A DNA stretch of 64,000 bases from the NCBI GenBank assembly GCA_963969395.1, contig OZ017798.1, positions 26,776,173-26,840,172 on the forward strand, written 5' to 3'. Positions 1 through 13,200 of this stretch are shown piece after piece (positions within the stretch are counted from its first letter, which is position 1; every line of letters begins with the position of its first letter). A model generated the notes under the pieces. It was not told the origin of the DNA and did not search any database. It worked only from the letters and a program-made list of their open reading frames with translations. The position numbers were made by a program, and so were the translations under genes. This stretch comes from Pseudoscleropodium purum (taxonomy: Eukaryota; Streptophyta; Bryopsida; Hypnales; Brachytheciaceae).

Positions 1-1750
1 ATTAGAATTCTACATGGAATTTTACAACATTTGCAAGAGCCAAATTAGAATTGTTGGCTAGCATAGTTTAAAGAGAAACTTATAAAAATTAAGTAGGAGA
101 GACAACTTTCCTAATTTCAAAAATCTAATTTCATCATTGAATTTGATCTTTTGGGTTTCTTTTTATTTGATATCAAGACAAAGCTACTTCTCAAATGTAG
201 TTTAGGGTATACTCGTACCAAGTAATTATTTTTTGTAGTTTATATTTTTTGTAAATTCAATTTGAAGTCTAGTTTTAGCATCAAAAATCTGATTTGGAAA
301 ATGAATGATTATAATTTTTTTATTGAAGATTTTGTGCAAAGATGTCTATTGCAAATTTGGATTTTTTAATGTTGAGATCTCTTGAAAATGAGCTTCAAAT
401 ACACTAGATCTTAGAGGAAAATCACTTTACAAATTCACTTAACCCCTAAAATTCCTTGACTATATTTTCACCAAAACTGCACTAAAACTACCATTTCTAT
501 TACAAATACTTAATTTTTCATTACAAAGGAATTTAACCCATCAAGGAGCTTTGAGTTTTTTTACTAATTTTAAAACTAATTGAAGTGAGTATGAGGGTGT
601 CTACATCCTCATTCTAATCACCATGTAGAACCACTAAAGGTTTATAGTGGGCACTTGGTGCGTGGAAATTTGTGAGGCATATATTAGCCATCCTCAATAA
701 TTAAGCCAAGAAATAGTAGAGATGATATTATGGAGATGGATTGGGTAACGGAGATGAGATTGTAGAGATGGATTTGGTAATCATGATGAATATTTGAGCC
801 TTTTTTGCTAATCTAGACCCAATTAGTGAGTTGAAAAGACTCTTTCCTACCCAAGTTTTTGCATTACGAAGTAGCCCCGTCTTGGGTTCAATTTTTTCCT
901 AATGGAATTTTTTTTGGAAATATGTAATTGTAAGATCTCTTAGTATGCTAGTTTGAGAAGATGTGAAAAAAAACTCAGAAATTTCCTTTGTTAGGATTGT
1001 AAGATATTAGCATTCAAATTGCCCCAAATCCTTTTTTTGGCCCTATGAAAAATGGGGCAGCTATACTTTAGAAGGTTACATTTGTATGAAAAGATGTTCA
1101 AAATGGTAGTGGGGTTTGGGATTCATTCTTCAAGGCAAGTTGACTACATGCTTGAAAAATTTCAAACCATTCGGAATTGTATAACATATGGGGAAAAAAT
1201 AGTAAGTAGAAAAGAGTAGAGAATAATTCAAAATACTAAATTGTTAAGAATTTAGTTATGGAATTGAAGATGCCAATACCAATTTTTGGATTTGACTTGT
1301 GTAAGGATTGAAAGACTTCAAATCACTTTCACAATTTCTACACCTTTATAATCAAACATTATAATCTTTCAATTCATTAGTGATATTGTTGTGTTTTCTT
1401 TTCCTATGTAATCTCTGATATATCTAGTTTGAATTTTTACAATTACAGTTAAAAAGAATTGATACAACTTATCAGTTTGTTTGTTTTTGGTTCAATTTAG
1501 AGCAAATTTTCAAAAGCTGAAAAAAAGCCTAGGGCATGTAAAGGCTAACATGTTCAATTTGAATTTGTATGGCTACAATTAAAAAAAATTGATAAAACTT
1601 ATCAAAATGTTGTCTTTTTGTTCAATTTCTAGCAAATTCTGGGAAACTTTGAAAAAGGCGGTGGACATTTAGGGGTTAAAAATTGTTTTCCATTCTGTCA
1701 CAACATGGATCAAGTAGCTATGCTACAAAAAGCTATAATCTTGTAGCATT
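1..1750. repeat. AT-rich spacer with rearranged remnants of the TTAA-bounded repeat family
   Basis: No gene is seen. The stretch at about 190-430 and that at about 1290-1679 resemble the two halves of the 643-bp element found intact at 36247, 52236 and 58358; both are in the orientation of the 52236 copy. The right end at 1664-1679 carries the family terminus ending in GGGGTTAA. The terminal 120 bp appears twice in tandem between about 1420 and 1679. Another TTAACCCCTAA terminus lies near 438. The copies are diverged and broken, so exact boundaries are uncertain. Confidence 0.5.
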
Positions 1751-1975
1751 TTCGTTTTTTGTACTCTTTCAGTTTTTTTATTAGAATAAAATCCTTTAGA
1801 AAGCAGCTCGATTCTCAAGTAAGGTGCAACACACACTTCTTTAGCATAGCTTCAGTCAGAGCCACTAAAGACTGCCCTAAAGCAATAAAGAAAGAAGCAA
1901 AAGCGAAAAGCCCTGATAGAGGCTCGGCTGATACCCGACCAAAAACGTATACCCTGGAGTATGTTTCTCCGTAGA

Positions 1976-2194
1976 CTACGCCCACGTGTCAATATCGTAG
2001 AGGACCATCGCAAGCATGGGAGTGCCTGCTGTGGCCGTCTCCGATGCCTTTGCCTCTCCTCCTTCATCGCCCTCCACGCTCTGCCTCGATTGCCCCTTGT
2101 CGAGTAGATCATTATCAATCCCAAATATAGCAGCTGCAATTCCGGCGCTCATCCATCCGCATGCCCAGTTCCTTCTAGGGGCTCTTCTTGCCAT
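1976..2194 (-). other. small ORF of unknown status, divergent from the LRR gene
   Basis: A 72-codon ATG-initiated frame reads leftward inside a GC-richer island. The N-terminus is basic (MARRAPRRNW), followed by a short hydrophobic stretch (AGIAAAIFGI) and an acidic, Glu/Ala-rich tail. I recognise no family. The opposite strand is also open across the same interval, so base composition alone may explain it. A G-box hexamer CACGTG lies at 1983-1988, inside the end of the frame. It could be a small head-to-head gene sharing a promoter with the LRR gene, or only upstream regulatory sequence. Confidence 0.2.
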
Positions 2195-2289
2195 ACCCAA
2201 TTTAGGGGCAGCACAAAGGATACTTCCAGAATTAAGTTACAGTGCGAGGATCGTCCCGTTTTCGAGGTTCCAGTCCATTGTCTGATCGG

Positions 2290-3155
2290 AGTGCAGAAGA
2301 GTAACTAGAACGTCACTTAATCCTTACGCATGTCAATTGCGCTTCGAATTCGTGGAGAATTCAGTTATTCGGCCAATTGATTTTGGTTTTCTTGTGGAGT
2401 TTATGCCGGGCGTCCTTCCCGAGACGCAGGGTTTTCGGCGACGTTTGAGGTGTGGAAATTGAACTGGGGTTGGGGGTCTGAATTAGAGTCGGAATTGGGG
2501 TCTGAATTTGAGAGTAGGTTGGAAATTCCGACCCCAGTTTGGGCGTGAAATTTGGGGCGGAGTGCGCGGAGATTTTGGGGTTTTCCCGTTAAAATTTTGG
2601 AATGTGGGAACTTGGCGCAAGGAGACGGTTTGGTGGTGGTGACTCGGTTTCTTTTTGTTTTCCTTGAATGGGAGTGTGAATTATCTAGGCCTGTATCGGG
2701 TCTCGATTTGTCATGATTGTGCGTAACTGGTGACTTGGTGCAATTGTTGTCTAAGGTAGCTTTTGTGGATGGGATTCGAATTTCGAAAAATTTGGGTGAA
2801 TTTGGGCGTGTTTATGTCCTGCAGATTGGGAAGGACTTGAATTTTGGAGCGGAGATGACGGGTTTTTAGGTTGGTCTCTGAATCTTTGGAATGTGCGTCG
2901 GCATCCTAATTCTTACGCAATTAGTCCGTGGTTTGTGTTTGCCTTGGTTGCTCCATCTGTGCCTTTGATGAGGGATGTGAATTCGCTGGACCTGGTTCGT
3001 AATCATGAGTATTTGATGGCTTGGTGCAGTTGTAATTCTCGAGCAAAGCAGCTTGGGCAGATGGGGTTTGAATTCGATTTTTTCAGGAATTTGAGGTGTG
3101 TCTGCAGATGGGGTTGAGTGATTGAATCTGCGAGGCTGCAGTAGCAGCAGTAAGT
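2290..3155 (+). promoter_or_regulatory. promoter and 5' leader region of the LRR gene
   Basis: Base composition shifts from the AT-rich spacer to a balanced, G-rich segment without a convincing reading frame, ending at the start codon of the LRR gene. No clear TATA box was identified. It most likely holds the core promoter and 5' UTR; the transcription start cannot be placed from sequence alone. Confidence 0.45.
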
Positions 3156-6100
3156 ATGGGAGGTGCGTGTTCTCGAAAGAGGGAGCCCAATGACCCAGAA
3201 AGCTCCGACGATGGGCAGGGCAGCCGCTCCGGAGGGTTGAGTCGGAGTATCAGCTTGCGATGGCCTGTCAAAGCGCCGCACGCCTCTGAATCTCCGCCCC
3301 AAAACCCGCGATCCTTGCTCGAGATTTGCGTCCGCGAGATTGTCAAGGTGCTGGCTCTCATGCCCATTCAGTTGATTATGAAAAGCAGGGTTTTTATTAT
3401 GTGATTTGCTTTGTTAAGTAAATTATCTGGTGCGGTTTGGGATCTCTATTGAGCTTGAGATGAAAATTAGGGTCTAATTATGCGAATTCTTTGTAAAATA
3501 TCTGGTTAGGGATTTAGCTTCGTATTTAAATCAGGGTTTCATAATGTGAATTCTTCGCACAATAGCTGGTGTTGGGTTTTAAGTTGAGCTTTGATACGAG
3601 AACCGGCGACTTCATGAGATCTGAGGAAGAGTTCGAAAATCATTTTTGTTAGCAATTAAATTTCTTAAAAATGGCTTAGATGTGTGCTCACATACCCCAG
3701 TGGAATTGTTGCATTTATATCCTCTACAGAATATTAGGGAGTATGAATCTTTCGATGGTGTGCCCCGCGATTTGATTCAGCAAGTCCTGCATGAGCTTGT
3801 GAGGAGGCAGCTCCTTTCTCCTGAGAATTTGGATCTCTTCTCTAACTGCTCGCTGCAGGTATAGTTTATTCTGATCAACTCTTCCAGTCTTCTGGAGAGG
3901 TTCGTTTGTCCAATTTTGTTTATTTTTTGACCAATTCATGCAAGGTTTTAAAAGATTCTGGTGATATGAACTTTGGCCCAATCTGCATACATATTATTCA
4001 CAATATGATAAATTGAATCGGTCATTTCAATACCATGAATCGTTGGTCTTGTAGGGGTTAATGATGTGGGATGAGTTTCTGCAGGACGTTTTACTCGCAG
4101 ATTATCCTGGCGTGAGGGATTCCTGGTTGGATGTCATCGGCTCTCAGGGCGAATCACTTCTGGCATTGGACATCTCCAACTCGGCAGTAACCAATGAAGG
4201 GCTTGATTTTCTTGAACCGTGTACCAACCTGCAGTCTCTGAGTTTGAATTATTGTGACCACATTGCAGACGAGGGTCTCTCCATGTTGGCCGGTACTGTT
4301 CGTACTACTTGGATCTCATTGCGCTCTAATTGCCCAAATTAATGGACAAAATAGACCGCTTCCAATTGGAATAAATCATTTTTGCACCTTCAGGGAACGT
4401 AATAGAATGTACCAATAGAATGAAGAATTCATTTCCTACGTTTTTGAAGAATAGAAATATCAAATATGTTATAAAGCTGCTAGAAACTCTCAAGGTAGAC
4501 TTTCTACTTTATCTCAAGTCACGGTTGTCAGCTCTGAGATTATGTCACTGGTGTTTAGAGACATTTTTAAAATTTTAAAATTTTTTTTGAGTTAGGTTTT
4601 GTGATTTTGGATATCCAGGACTATCGAACCTTACATCGCTGAGTCTCCGGAGCAGTAATCTGATTACTGCAGCTGGAATGCGCTACTTCACCCATCTGGT
4701 CAACCTCAGAAACCTCGATCTGGAACGGTGCCCACTCATTCAGGGTGGTTTCGTCTACTTAAAAGGTAGGACTTTTTGCTACTAGCCGTATTGCATATAC
4801 ATAACTCATCTTAAGAAGAATATTAACTCATTAGTGTTTGAACCAAATATAATAGCAACACTTTTAGAGAATCTTAGTAAACAGTACTAACTCCAAAATA
4901 CGCATGGATTGCCACTCAATAATATAAGACGTTTCTTTCTTGTTTTCATTGCTACATTTCAGAATCTCCCTTCAAGCCTCCTAAATGAGATGACTTCTCG
5001 TACATCACATTTCGGAAGCCCTGGACCATCTCATACAACATCAACCCCTTAGCGAGTAGATGGTCAAAAGTGACCGCTTCCATATGTATAGGAGTTGAAA
5101 TGCATCGTTTCGGAAGCTTGCACTGATAGAAACAAAAACTCATTTCCAACAGTCAAATCGTGTTCGATAAGTTATTATAATTGACAAAAAGCTTTCAAGA
5201 AGAGTTTCTATTTGTTGTTCTAGATAATATGGCATTCTTGAAGTTTAACAGGCAGATGCTCATGATGTGTATGTATGCCTTTCCTTGTCCCTGTTTCCAG
5301 GCCTAACCACCTTGGAGAAGTTGAACGTCGGATGGTGCATTGGTTTGCGGAACGCGGATATCAAGAATCTCGCGGGTACCGATGCCACAAACACCTTGCT
5401 GCTACCAATTCGCTCTGGTTTAACTGTGGTCTAACTGAAGTTTAATTGTCAGCTCTGCTCGTTGTTTGAGAGTGCTCAAATCTGTCTCCATTGATGAATG
5501 TCAGGGCTTGTAAACCTGGAAGAGCTTCAAATTTCCAGAAGCAAGGTGAATGATTCTGGTATTGCATCCTTGAAAGGTGAGCGTTTGGGGTTACTTTGAT
5601 TTGGGATTCCATCTCAGAGGTTTATCACGATCGTTTGTTTGTTAAAGTAACTGCACCTAATTGCGACCCTTTCTAAAGCCGACTCCTACAGATTCTTGCG
5701 TAAACTGTACTGCCTCTATTCATGAGAGCCTAGAATGAGAGCTTAGGTTCACTTTTTGGTACACCTAGTTTCAGCACTCAGAAAATTCATAGTTTACTCG
5801 GATGTATAGTCTTCAGATAATTCCTAAGAAGAGTATTTGGAATAGTGACTCTTTTGACTTCCAACGAAAAATTAAAGCAATTTAATAGTGGGAACATTGC
5901 TCAATTGCTTATTCGGACGCAAATAGGTGTAGTTCCCTTACTGCCAGCACCAAGTCCTTGAGATTCTTGTTTTGTCATGTTGTAACAAATGTTGGGCACA
6001 CTGCTTTTCTCACCAATGACATTCCCTACCATCAATTTTTTGACAATTCTATTGGTGTCTCTTTCCTGATAGGCCTGACAAAGCTTCGGAGTCTTAGCAT

Positions 6101-9100
6101 GGAAGGTTGCCCAGTCACTGGTCACAGCATGGAAAGTGTTGCTGGTACGTCCGTCCTCGTCTACTTTAACCCTTAAAGACAATAGGGCACCTCTGGTCAT
6201 CACCAAATCACTTTGACCATCAACTACTCACATTAAAAAAGGGATTTTGTAAGGAAAAAAACTCAGACGTCACACAGGATGCAAATAGCATGTGGGTGCA
6301 TTTTTAAAGTTTGATTTACATCTAATTTTGAAGCACAAAACTCAAGAGATTTCACTAGTTTACTAAATTCTGATCTTTCCCTTCAAGGCTTTAATTGTTA
6401 AGTCATTTTACTATCGTAGTATTTTGGTCTGTTCCAGCTTTGATATTTTGTATGAAATTTCAGGGTGTAATGATCGATGGGAACACTTTTACAGGTCTGA
6501 CTGAGCTGTGGCATTTGAACTTCAAATCTTGCTACTTACCGGACTCTGCCTTTCAGAAGCTTACAGGTCAGTCATTGTAGATTTTGTGCTGAAAATATTC
6601 CTTCATACATGTGATACCTGATTTTGCTGTGACCTAGGGTGAACTCACACATATGAGGAATTAACGATGGAAGCAGTGCACTTGAAGCTTGGTTAGAAAC
6701 GTTATTTTCCTGGGACTTTAATCCTTCCTCCTGTAATGCAGGTCTGATTAACCTCCGGACGTTGAACCTGGGTTACAACAACCTCACGGATTCCGGCATG
6801 GTCTCTCTCAAAGGTTAGGCTCATCTGCTTCTTCGTTTTTCATGGATGTTGTGTTGGGGATGTAAATAAATGAAACTAAACTAATGATAAGAGCTTCAGA
6901 ATAAGCCCATTGTACTCTATTCACCTCGTAATGCCGAAGTGAATGCTCAGGTTTGAATAGAAAGTTCACTAGGCAGTTAATATTCGATTCTAGTAACTTT
7001 CAAAACCTATTTCTATCATCGAAAAATGCAGGTATAATTTCTTCTTTCTATTGTTACATTTTTACCTTCCATGAAGCAACTTTTTGATTTGTTTCAACTC
7101 TTATAGATATGGAAGTGTCTACTTCTTTAGGGTTATATAGTTAGGAGAGAAGAAACCACGTCATAGTTACTAGGCAAATTTAGGCGATGGCTCAAGGAAG
7201 GGGCGTTGCTAGCATAATCTCAGACGTGATTTAAGCGGGAATATGATCTCCGACATCTCTGTGCAGTTGGGAATGAAACTGTTGGGTTTATATGGGATCA
7301 CCAGTTAGGAATGATAAGGAAACCAAGTATAAGTTAATATTAATTGACAAGACGAATGTTTTTAACAATGCAGGGTTGACCAACCTGGAAAGTTTGAATC
7401 TTGATTCGTGTAAAGTCAGTGACGATGGAATTGAGCATATCAAAGGTAATACTAGACCAATTTCAATCAAATTTCCATTTGTGATTTTATGACAGCTTGT
7501 GGAGCTGACAATGTATTCGATGGATTTCCTGAAATTATGAACTTTGCCTTCGCAAGGAATGCATCTTACATGACGTATCCCTTTCGCTTAAGATGATTTA
7601 TGCGTAGCCTTAGTGGTCAATTTGGAATTTAACTCCTAATGGACCAAGATGTTCAATTTTTGCCTCATGGTGTTTGAGCTAGTTTGAGTCAGTTTTTTAT
7701 TTGTTCAATTTTTGTTTATTTTTTGACCAAAACGTGAATTGTTCTTCACTGATTCTGGTGACATTAAAATATACTCTCATCTGAAATATATTTTTCACAG
7801 TATGATTTATTTGAAATGGCCCTTTGCGAACCTGGAATCCTTTGTTCTTGTGGGATTGAGATGAAGATTCAACCAATCCGACTGTTTCATGAATTTTCTG
7901 GTTTCAGGGCTTGTGAATTTGCGGATGCTTGATCTGTCAGACTCAGATGTTGAGAACGAGGGCTTACGATTCCTCACTGGTAAAATTCCGAACTGAAATT
8001 GAGTTCCTATTTATGAGGGTTTCCCTGATCTACAAAGTTGATGGAGGTGATGAGTCGATTCAATGCATTAGAACAACCAAGCCTAAGAGAGCCGAGCATT
8101 GTAACCCCTACGTAGGTGCTGATTTGTGGATTATGAGTGTTGAGTCTTTGGGTTCTTGGAGGTTAACCCTTCAAGGTCTAGACAATTTATGTACTTATTC
8201 AGAAGTTTGAACGTTGATCGATATTATCTATTGTACATCAATTGTCATTAGAAAAGATGATTGTTATTTTCAGCTTCCCCGTCAGTATGAACATTATAAT
8301 ATGAAACTCATTTGGAATGTGAGAATATTGAGTTGAAACTTTGACTTGTTGCAAGGGTGAGAGGCGAAATAATGGCCCGGTAGGCCTTGAAGGATTAGTC
8401 CCGTATGGTTTTGATCTCTGAATCTATGGGTGTTGACTTGTGGATTCAATCTCCATGGTGGTAAGATCCTTAGACACTGATGATGAGTTTTGTTGTAACT
8501 TATATCAGGTTTGAAGAAGCTGGAGAGCTTGAACCTTTCCTTCACAGGAGGTATTTTGGACAGTGGCTTGCGCACACTTGCAACCATCACGTCACTCACG
8601 TCTCTGAACCTGGACTCCAAGCAGATCACGGATGCAGGCCTTGCTGCACTGACAGGTTTCAAAATTCTCACTGGATGGAGCATGTCCGCCTTTCTTGAAT
8701 GGATGATTACTGTCTGAGCTCGTGATACTGACAGTCGATGAAATTGCTCTGCAGGTTTGACTGGTTTAAAAACTCTGGATCTCTTTGGTGCAAGGATCAC
8801 CGACTATGGCATGGCCTGCCTTCGACGTGAGACTTTTTTCCTGAGCTCTTGCTTGTAATTAAGATTCACTTCTTGGAAATCCCGTGTTTGTGCTCTTAGC
8901 TTCGATTTACACTTGTATAGGCCTTGTGATTTGGACTTTGTTTTTAGAATAATCCCCTCCTCTGTACCTGTGCTTGTTCATTCCTAGCTGAGACTGACTG
9001 GTGGATTCCTGTGACAGATTTCAAGAAACTGCAGACCTTGGAGCTTTGCGGTGGAGGTATCACAGATGCAGGAGTAAGCAAAATAAAGGATCTCACGTCG

Positions 9101-9853
9101 CTTACCTCTCTCAACCTTTCGCAAAACTTGCGTCTCACAGACAACGCCCTCCAGTATCTCTCGGGTGAGTGTGCTCTCTACGAATGTCAAGGAGTCGCTT
9201 ACCGTCACTTGATCATTTTAACATATGTAGGTGTTTGATTTTTGGGAGATCACTGTGGAACCATTGAGAGTTTTTTGGTTACAAGAGCCAAATATTTTTA
9301 ATCAAGTTTTTATCACTGTATATGAATTTCTTATGCAACTTCAAAGTGGGAGGTTGTAGATCACTATATGTGATGGTACCCTACCCCATTTCCATTCAAA
9401 GATTAGTGGCCATTGACGTTGAGCCAAGTCATGCTTCATGTTGCTTACACCGATTGCTAACAACTCCAAGTGTAGGACAAGGTGATAACAGGAGTCTTTG
9501 TAGGACACGGTATTAGGTCCCTAATAGTTCTAGTATCTCCACCTTCAGTTACGACTTGACAAAAATGAATGAACTTCAACAAGACTTTAGAGCAAGTTAG
9601 TAGACTAATACTGTGATTTAATGCGAAATTATTCCTAACCTCGATTTATGATATTGCTAATGATGCAGGGATGAGAAATCTTGTGTCTTTGAACCTGGCA
9701 AACTCCAGGGTGACGAACGCCGGGCTCCAGTATTTGAAGCCATTGACGAATTTGACGTCTCTGGCACTTCAAGGCTGCAAGGTGACACGACTGGCGGTGG
9801 ACCACCTTCAGGCCACCTCCTTACCCAACCTCGCAGTCGTTCGCCTCAAGTAG
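3156..9853 (+). CDS. leucine-rich repeat protein, At4g23840-like, 15 exons
   Basis: Exons: 3156-3347, 3730-3858, 4085-4292, 4619-4765, 5301-5375, 5505-5576, 6073-6144, 6495-6566, 6742-6813, 7374-7445, 7908-7979, 8509-8655, 8755-8826, 9018-9164, 9669-9853. All introns are GT-AG and the joined frame is open: 1734 bp, 577 residues. The N-terminus MGGACSRKR fits N-myristoylation at Gly2 with possible palmitoylation at Cys5, so membrane anchoring is likely. Residues 1-64 are low-complexity; about 65-125 form the conserved pre-LRR segment (VPRDLIQQVLHELV, DYPGVRDSW). From about residue 130 to the end there are some 18 LRRs of 24-25 residues with the pattern LxxLNLxxCxxxDxGLxxL. The protein ends KPLTNLTSLALQGCK and then PNLAVVRLK. 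Family resemblance to the single-copy Arabidopsis LRR protein At4g23840 is strong along the whole length, from memory. Biochemical role is unknown; the repeats are of the RNI/F-box-LRR style but no F-box is seen. Most introns are phase 1, splitting the Gly codon that opens each repeat. Confidence 0.93.
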
Positions 9854-10240
9854 CAAGCTCTGTACCGGGCCCTGTACAAAAGAAAGGGAGAGGCCATGTA
9901 TAGACATAAAACTTGGCGTAACTGCGGACAAATCCCGATCTGCGTTACCTTTCGGAAGGGAGAGAGACTTGTACAGCTGCGCCCCTTCCTCTGGAGCTTT
10001 TTTCTTGAGCTTTTGCTTGGCACAGAGCTTTCAATACTTAGCAGTGTAAAAAGGCACTAATAACACTTGGACAAACTCTCTCTATTTGCGCTCCTTGCAT
10101 TCGACCAAAACTGCTCGAAGCTCTTCCCTGGGTAGCGATGTTCTTTGTTCTAAGTGGCAGCGAAGATTGTCGTTCTTTTGTGGTGTTCCATTGTTATGGA
10201 ATGTCATTGTATCAAGGTTCTATATATGATCAGTTTTCTA
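9854..10240 (+). other. probable 3' UTR of the LRR gene
   Basis: Balanced base composition continues for roughly 200-390 bp after the TAG stop before the sequence turns AT-rich. No reading frame or decisive polyadenylation signal is evident, so the 3' end is approximate. Confidence 0.4.
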
Positions 10241-13200
10241 AAGACTGGGTCTTCTGTCTTCCTCATTCTTTCTCATTATTGCTCTAGGCTCTCAACTTTT
10301 AGCACTATGTATGAGATAAGGCAAAAGCTTGTAGTGATGATGGTGTATTGTTGTTTTTACATAATCATGGAACATGCCATTCTTCATCCTACACATACAT
10401 AATCAACACTAGAATGCAATGCAACAACACACAAAAAGTTTCCATCATGGTGCAAGGGTTCATCAACAAGTCGTCAAGATGTCATTAGTATTTACCAAAA
10501 ATAGATAAGTGAAAAATATTGCAACTGAAAATGTATCAAAAATTGTGAAAGATGAAATTGTGACACAATTTGAATTTTACATGATGGACCAAATTAAGTA
10601 TCGTTGTATTGCAATGGCATTAAAAAAGTATCTATGCATTACAAGATTTTGTTGAGAAAATGTTTGGATGTTATCAAGGTTGGGTGCAAATGGATAAATG
10701 AAAAATGGTGTGGACGAAAAAATGGTGCATGAAACATGAGATTGTGTGGGTCTGTCTATAACAATGGCACTATTTAGAATGTAATTTACGTGGTACAAAT
10801 GTTGCCAAAGCTACATTCCCTACCTTAAGGTAATTCACACTATAAGAAATCTATATTTTTTTGTTACAGTAGACTTTAAACATGGCATGTTTTTGCGAAT
10901 AAGAGGACTTTGAAGATTGAAAGGCAATGGGTGGCAAAATTGGAATGGACATTGTAGTGAACATGTGCATGTTAGTGGGAAACAATGTTATGTTAGGAAA
11001 AACAAGCATGTTCTATAAGACATCCAAAAAAATATTAGAATGTTTTTTGTGATGTTCAAAAAAATGTGACAGTGCAACATTAGTAAGGGTTTATGGTTTG
11101 ACTATAGGTAAGTTTGTAGAAGTTACTAGGGATTGAGGTAAAATAGTGACCAAAGATGAAAAAAACAAGATGAAGGCAATCTCATGATAGTTTTTTGCAA
11201 AAATAAAATTTTAAAAATGTTATTGATTTGGCATCCAAAGAAGATGACATTAGCACACTTTGACACCATTTGAGAATTTTTTTTAAATTGATGTTGACTT
11301 TCTTATGTTAGCTAGACTATAATTTTGATAATGTTTCCAAGAAGCTAAGGATCCATCAAAAGTTCTGAAATTCAAAATGCTTGTTATTCAAAAAAATTAT
11401 AAGACATATACAACGGGACTTACGAATGAGACATTGCCTGCTCTCTCAATGTGTTGGTCAACTTTCTTAATCTCTTCCATCCATGGACACATTTATAATC
11501 ATACAAATATGCAACAATGCTTGTTCTAGTGTTACTCAAACCCTACCAAATCTGAAACAGTCTAATGCAAGGAACCACATTTAGACTCACACTAAACATT
11601 TGAACGCATTTGAAGTGTGCATACCTTGCTATAGTGAAGATTCAAGAGCATTTGGGGTAGTTTCTCTTGCTTGTAAAATACTCTCTAGCAAGGAAATGAC
11701 ATAATACGGAAGTATGTCACATGTATGACAGCAGTGCCTCATCTTATTCTCCTATATGCATAAGCTCATAAGACGTAACGTCCAAGATGCCATAGCTCGA
11801 GAACTGCCAACAAATAGATGTAAAACAAAAATAGAGGGGTTAGAGTAAAAAATTTGGAGAAGAGTGTTCCCTAAGGTGGCTAATTTTCACTTCATTACTA
11901 AAAAATATTTGGACATGCTAAATGTGTATTGGAGAAATCCTAAAGAAAAACTAGATTTGAACAAACTTTCCAACCAAAAGATCTCAAATTTGTAGCCTTG
12001 CACTTTCATTCAACAAGAATTTCACATTCATCTTCGACTTTTCATTGGCCGCAATCATTGATTTGCAACTTGCATTGTCAATTTGTAGGAGTGGTGACAA
12101 CATTTGGGCCGGGCATTTAGCACATTGTCTCTCTTCTTGAGCTCCTACAAAATCAAGGGATTAGCAAGAGGTTTCTATTGTAGTTGCAAGTGTTTAGCAA
12201 GTTTAGGGGCAAGTGTTGTATGATTAGTAAGTGCTTAGGGTTGTTAAGCAAGTGTTTAGGCTTGACATTTACTCCACACACATTTACTTTGGATTTGGCC
12301 AAATTTTGCAATCATTGTTTATAAGCATTTGGATTTCTATTGGTGGGAAATAATAAATAAAATCTAAACCTTAAAATATGATGCCATTTCCACTTCAAAA
12401 TTTATAAGTGAGTAGCAAAACATACTTGACTTCCTTCACCATCTAAAATTTGCATTTACATTTGTTGGGATTTAAATAGTCAAATTCAACCATACAATTT
12501 TTTTTTAATTCAATTTTATTATAATTTTTACATAAATATATTTTAACAAATGAAGACAACAACCTCTCATCTTCTATGCTATTTAAAGACTAATACTATA
12601 TACTGGGTATTACAAAATATTGTAATATTAATGCTAGTGACAAATATATTAAATATTATTTATTATTGAGTGACTCTTTATTATCAAAAATGATATCATA
12701 TATAAGATAAAGTTTTAAAATTCAGCATCATTTTATTGTTTCAAATATCTTATTTCTATAAAAACTTAATACTCAGTGGACAAAAACTAAAGGGTATCAT
12801 TATATGTTTAGTTTTTTATGCCATTTGTTGGCTCTATCATAGAGTATGTTCTAAGTGTCCAAGAATTTGTCTTGTAAATTTTTTATCATCATTATTTAAT
12901 TTTGACATATTATAACTTTTTTTTGTTTAAAATCCAAATTTGTTAATTTAAAATTCTCTATTCAATCTTGTACCTATTCCAAATATAAAATTCAAAGATA
13001 TTCCTAATTTTTATTTATTTCAATTGTAATCCAAAACACAATAAAAATAAAAGGTCTTTGTTGTACTGATTGTCAAGGTTTGATTTGCATGGTGAATTTG
13101 AATAAAAAAAATCTACATTCTTAACTTAATATTGAATGGTTTAATTTGAAGATAAAGACAAAGTTGATTACCAAAGTAACTTCGACTATATTGTTGATTG

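Noticed and set aside
1852..2285. Overlapping open frames on both strands upstream of the LRR gene as protein genes
   Set aside because: Both strands are open through a GC-richer patch and none matches a known family; only the ATG-started minus frame is kept, at low confidence.
3724..3981. Minus-strand 85-codon frame
   Set aside because: It is the shadow of LRR exon 2 and its intron.
8294..8800. 168-codon minus-strand frame
   Set aside because: It lies antisense to LRR exons 12 and 13, and several of its starts use non-ATG codons; it has no domain.
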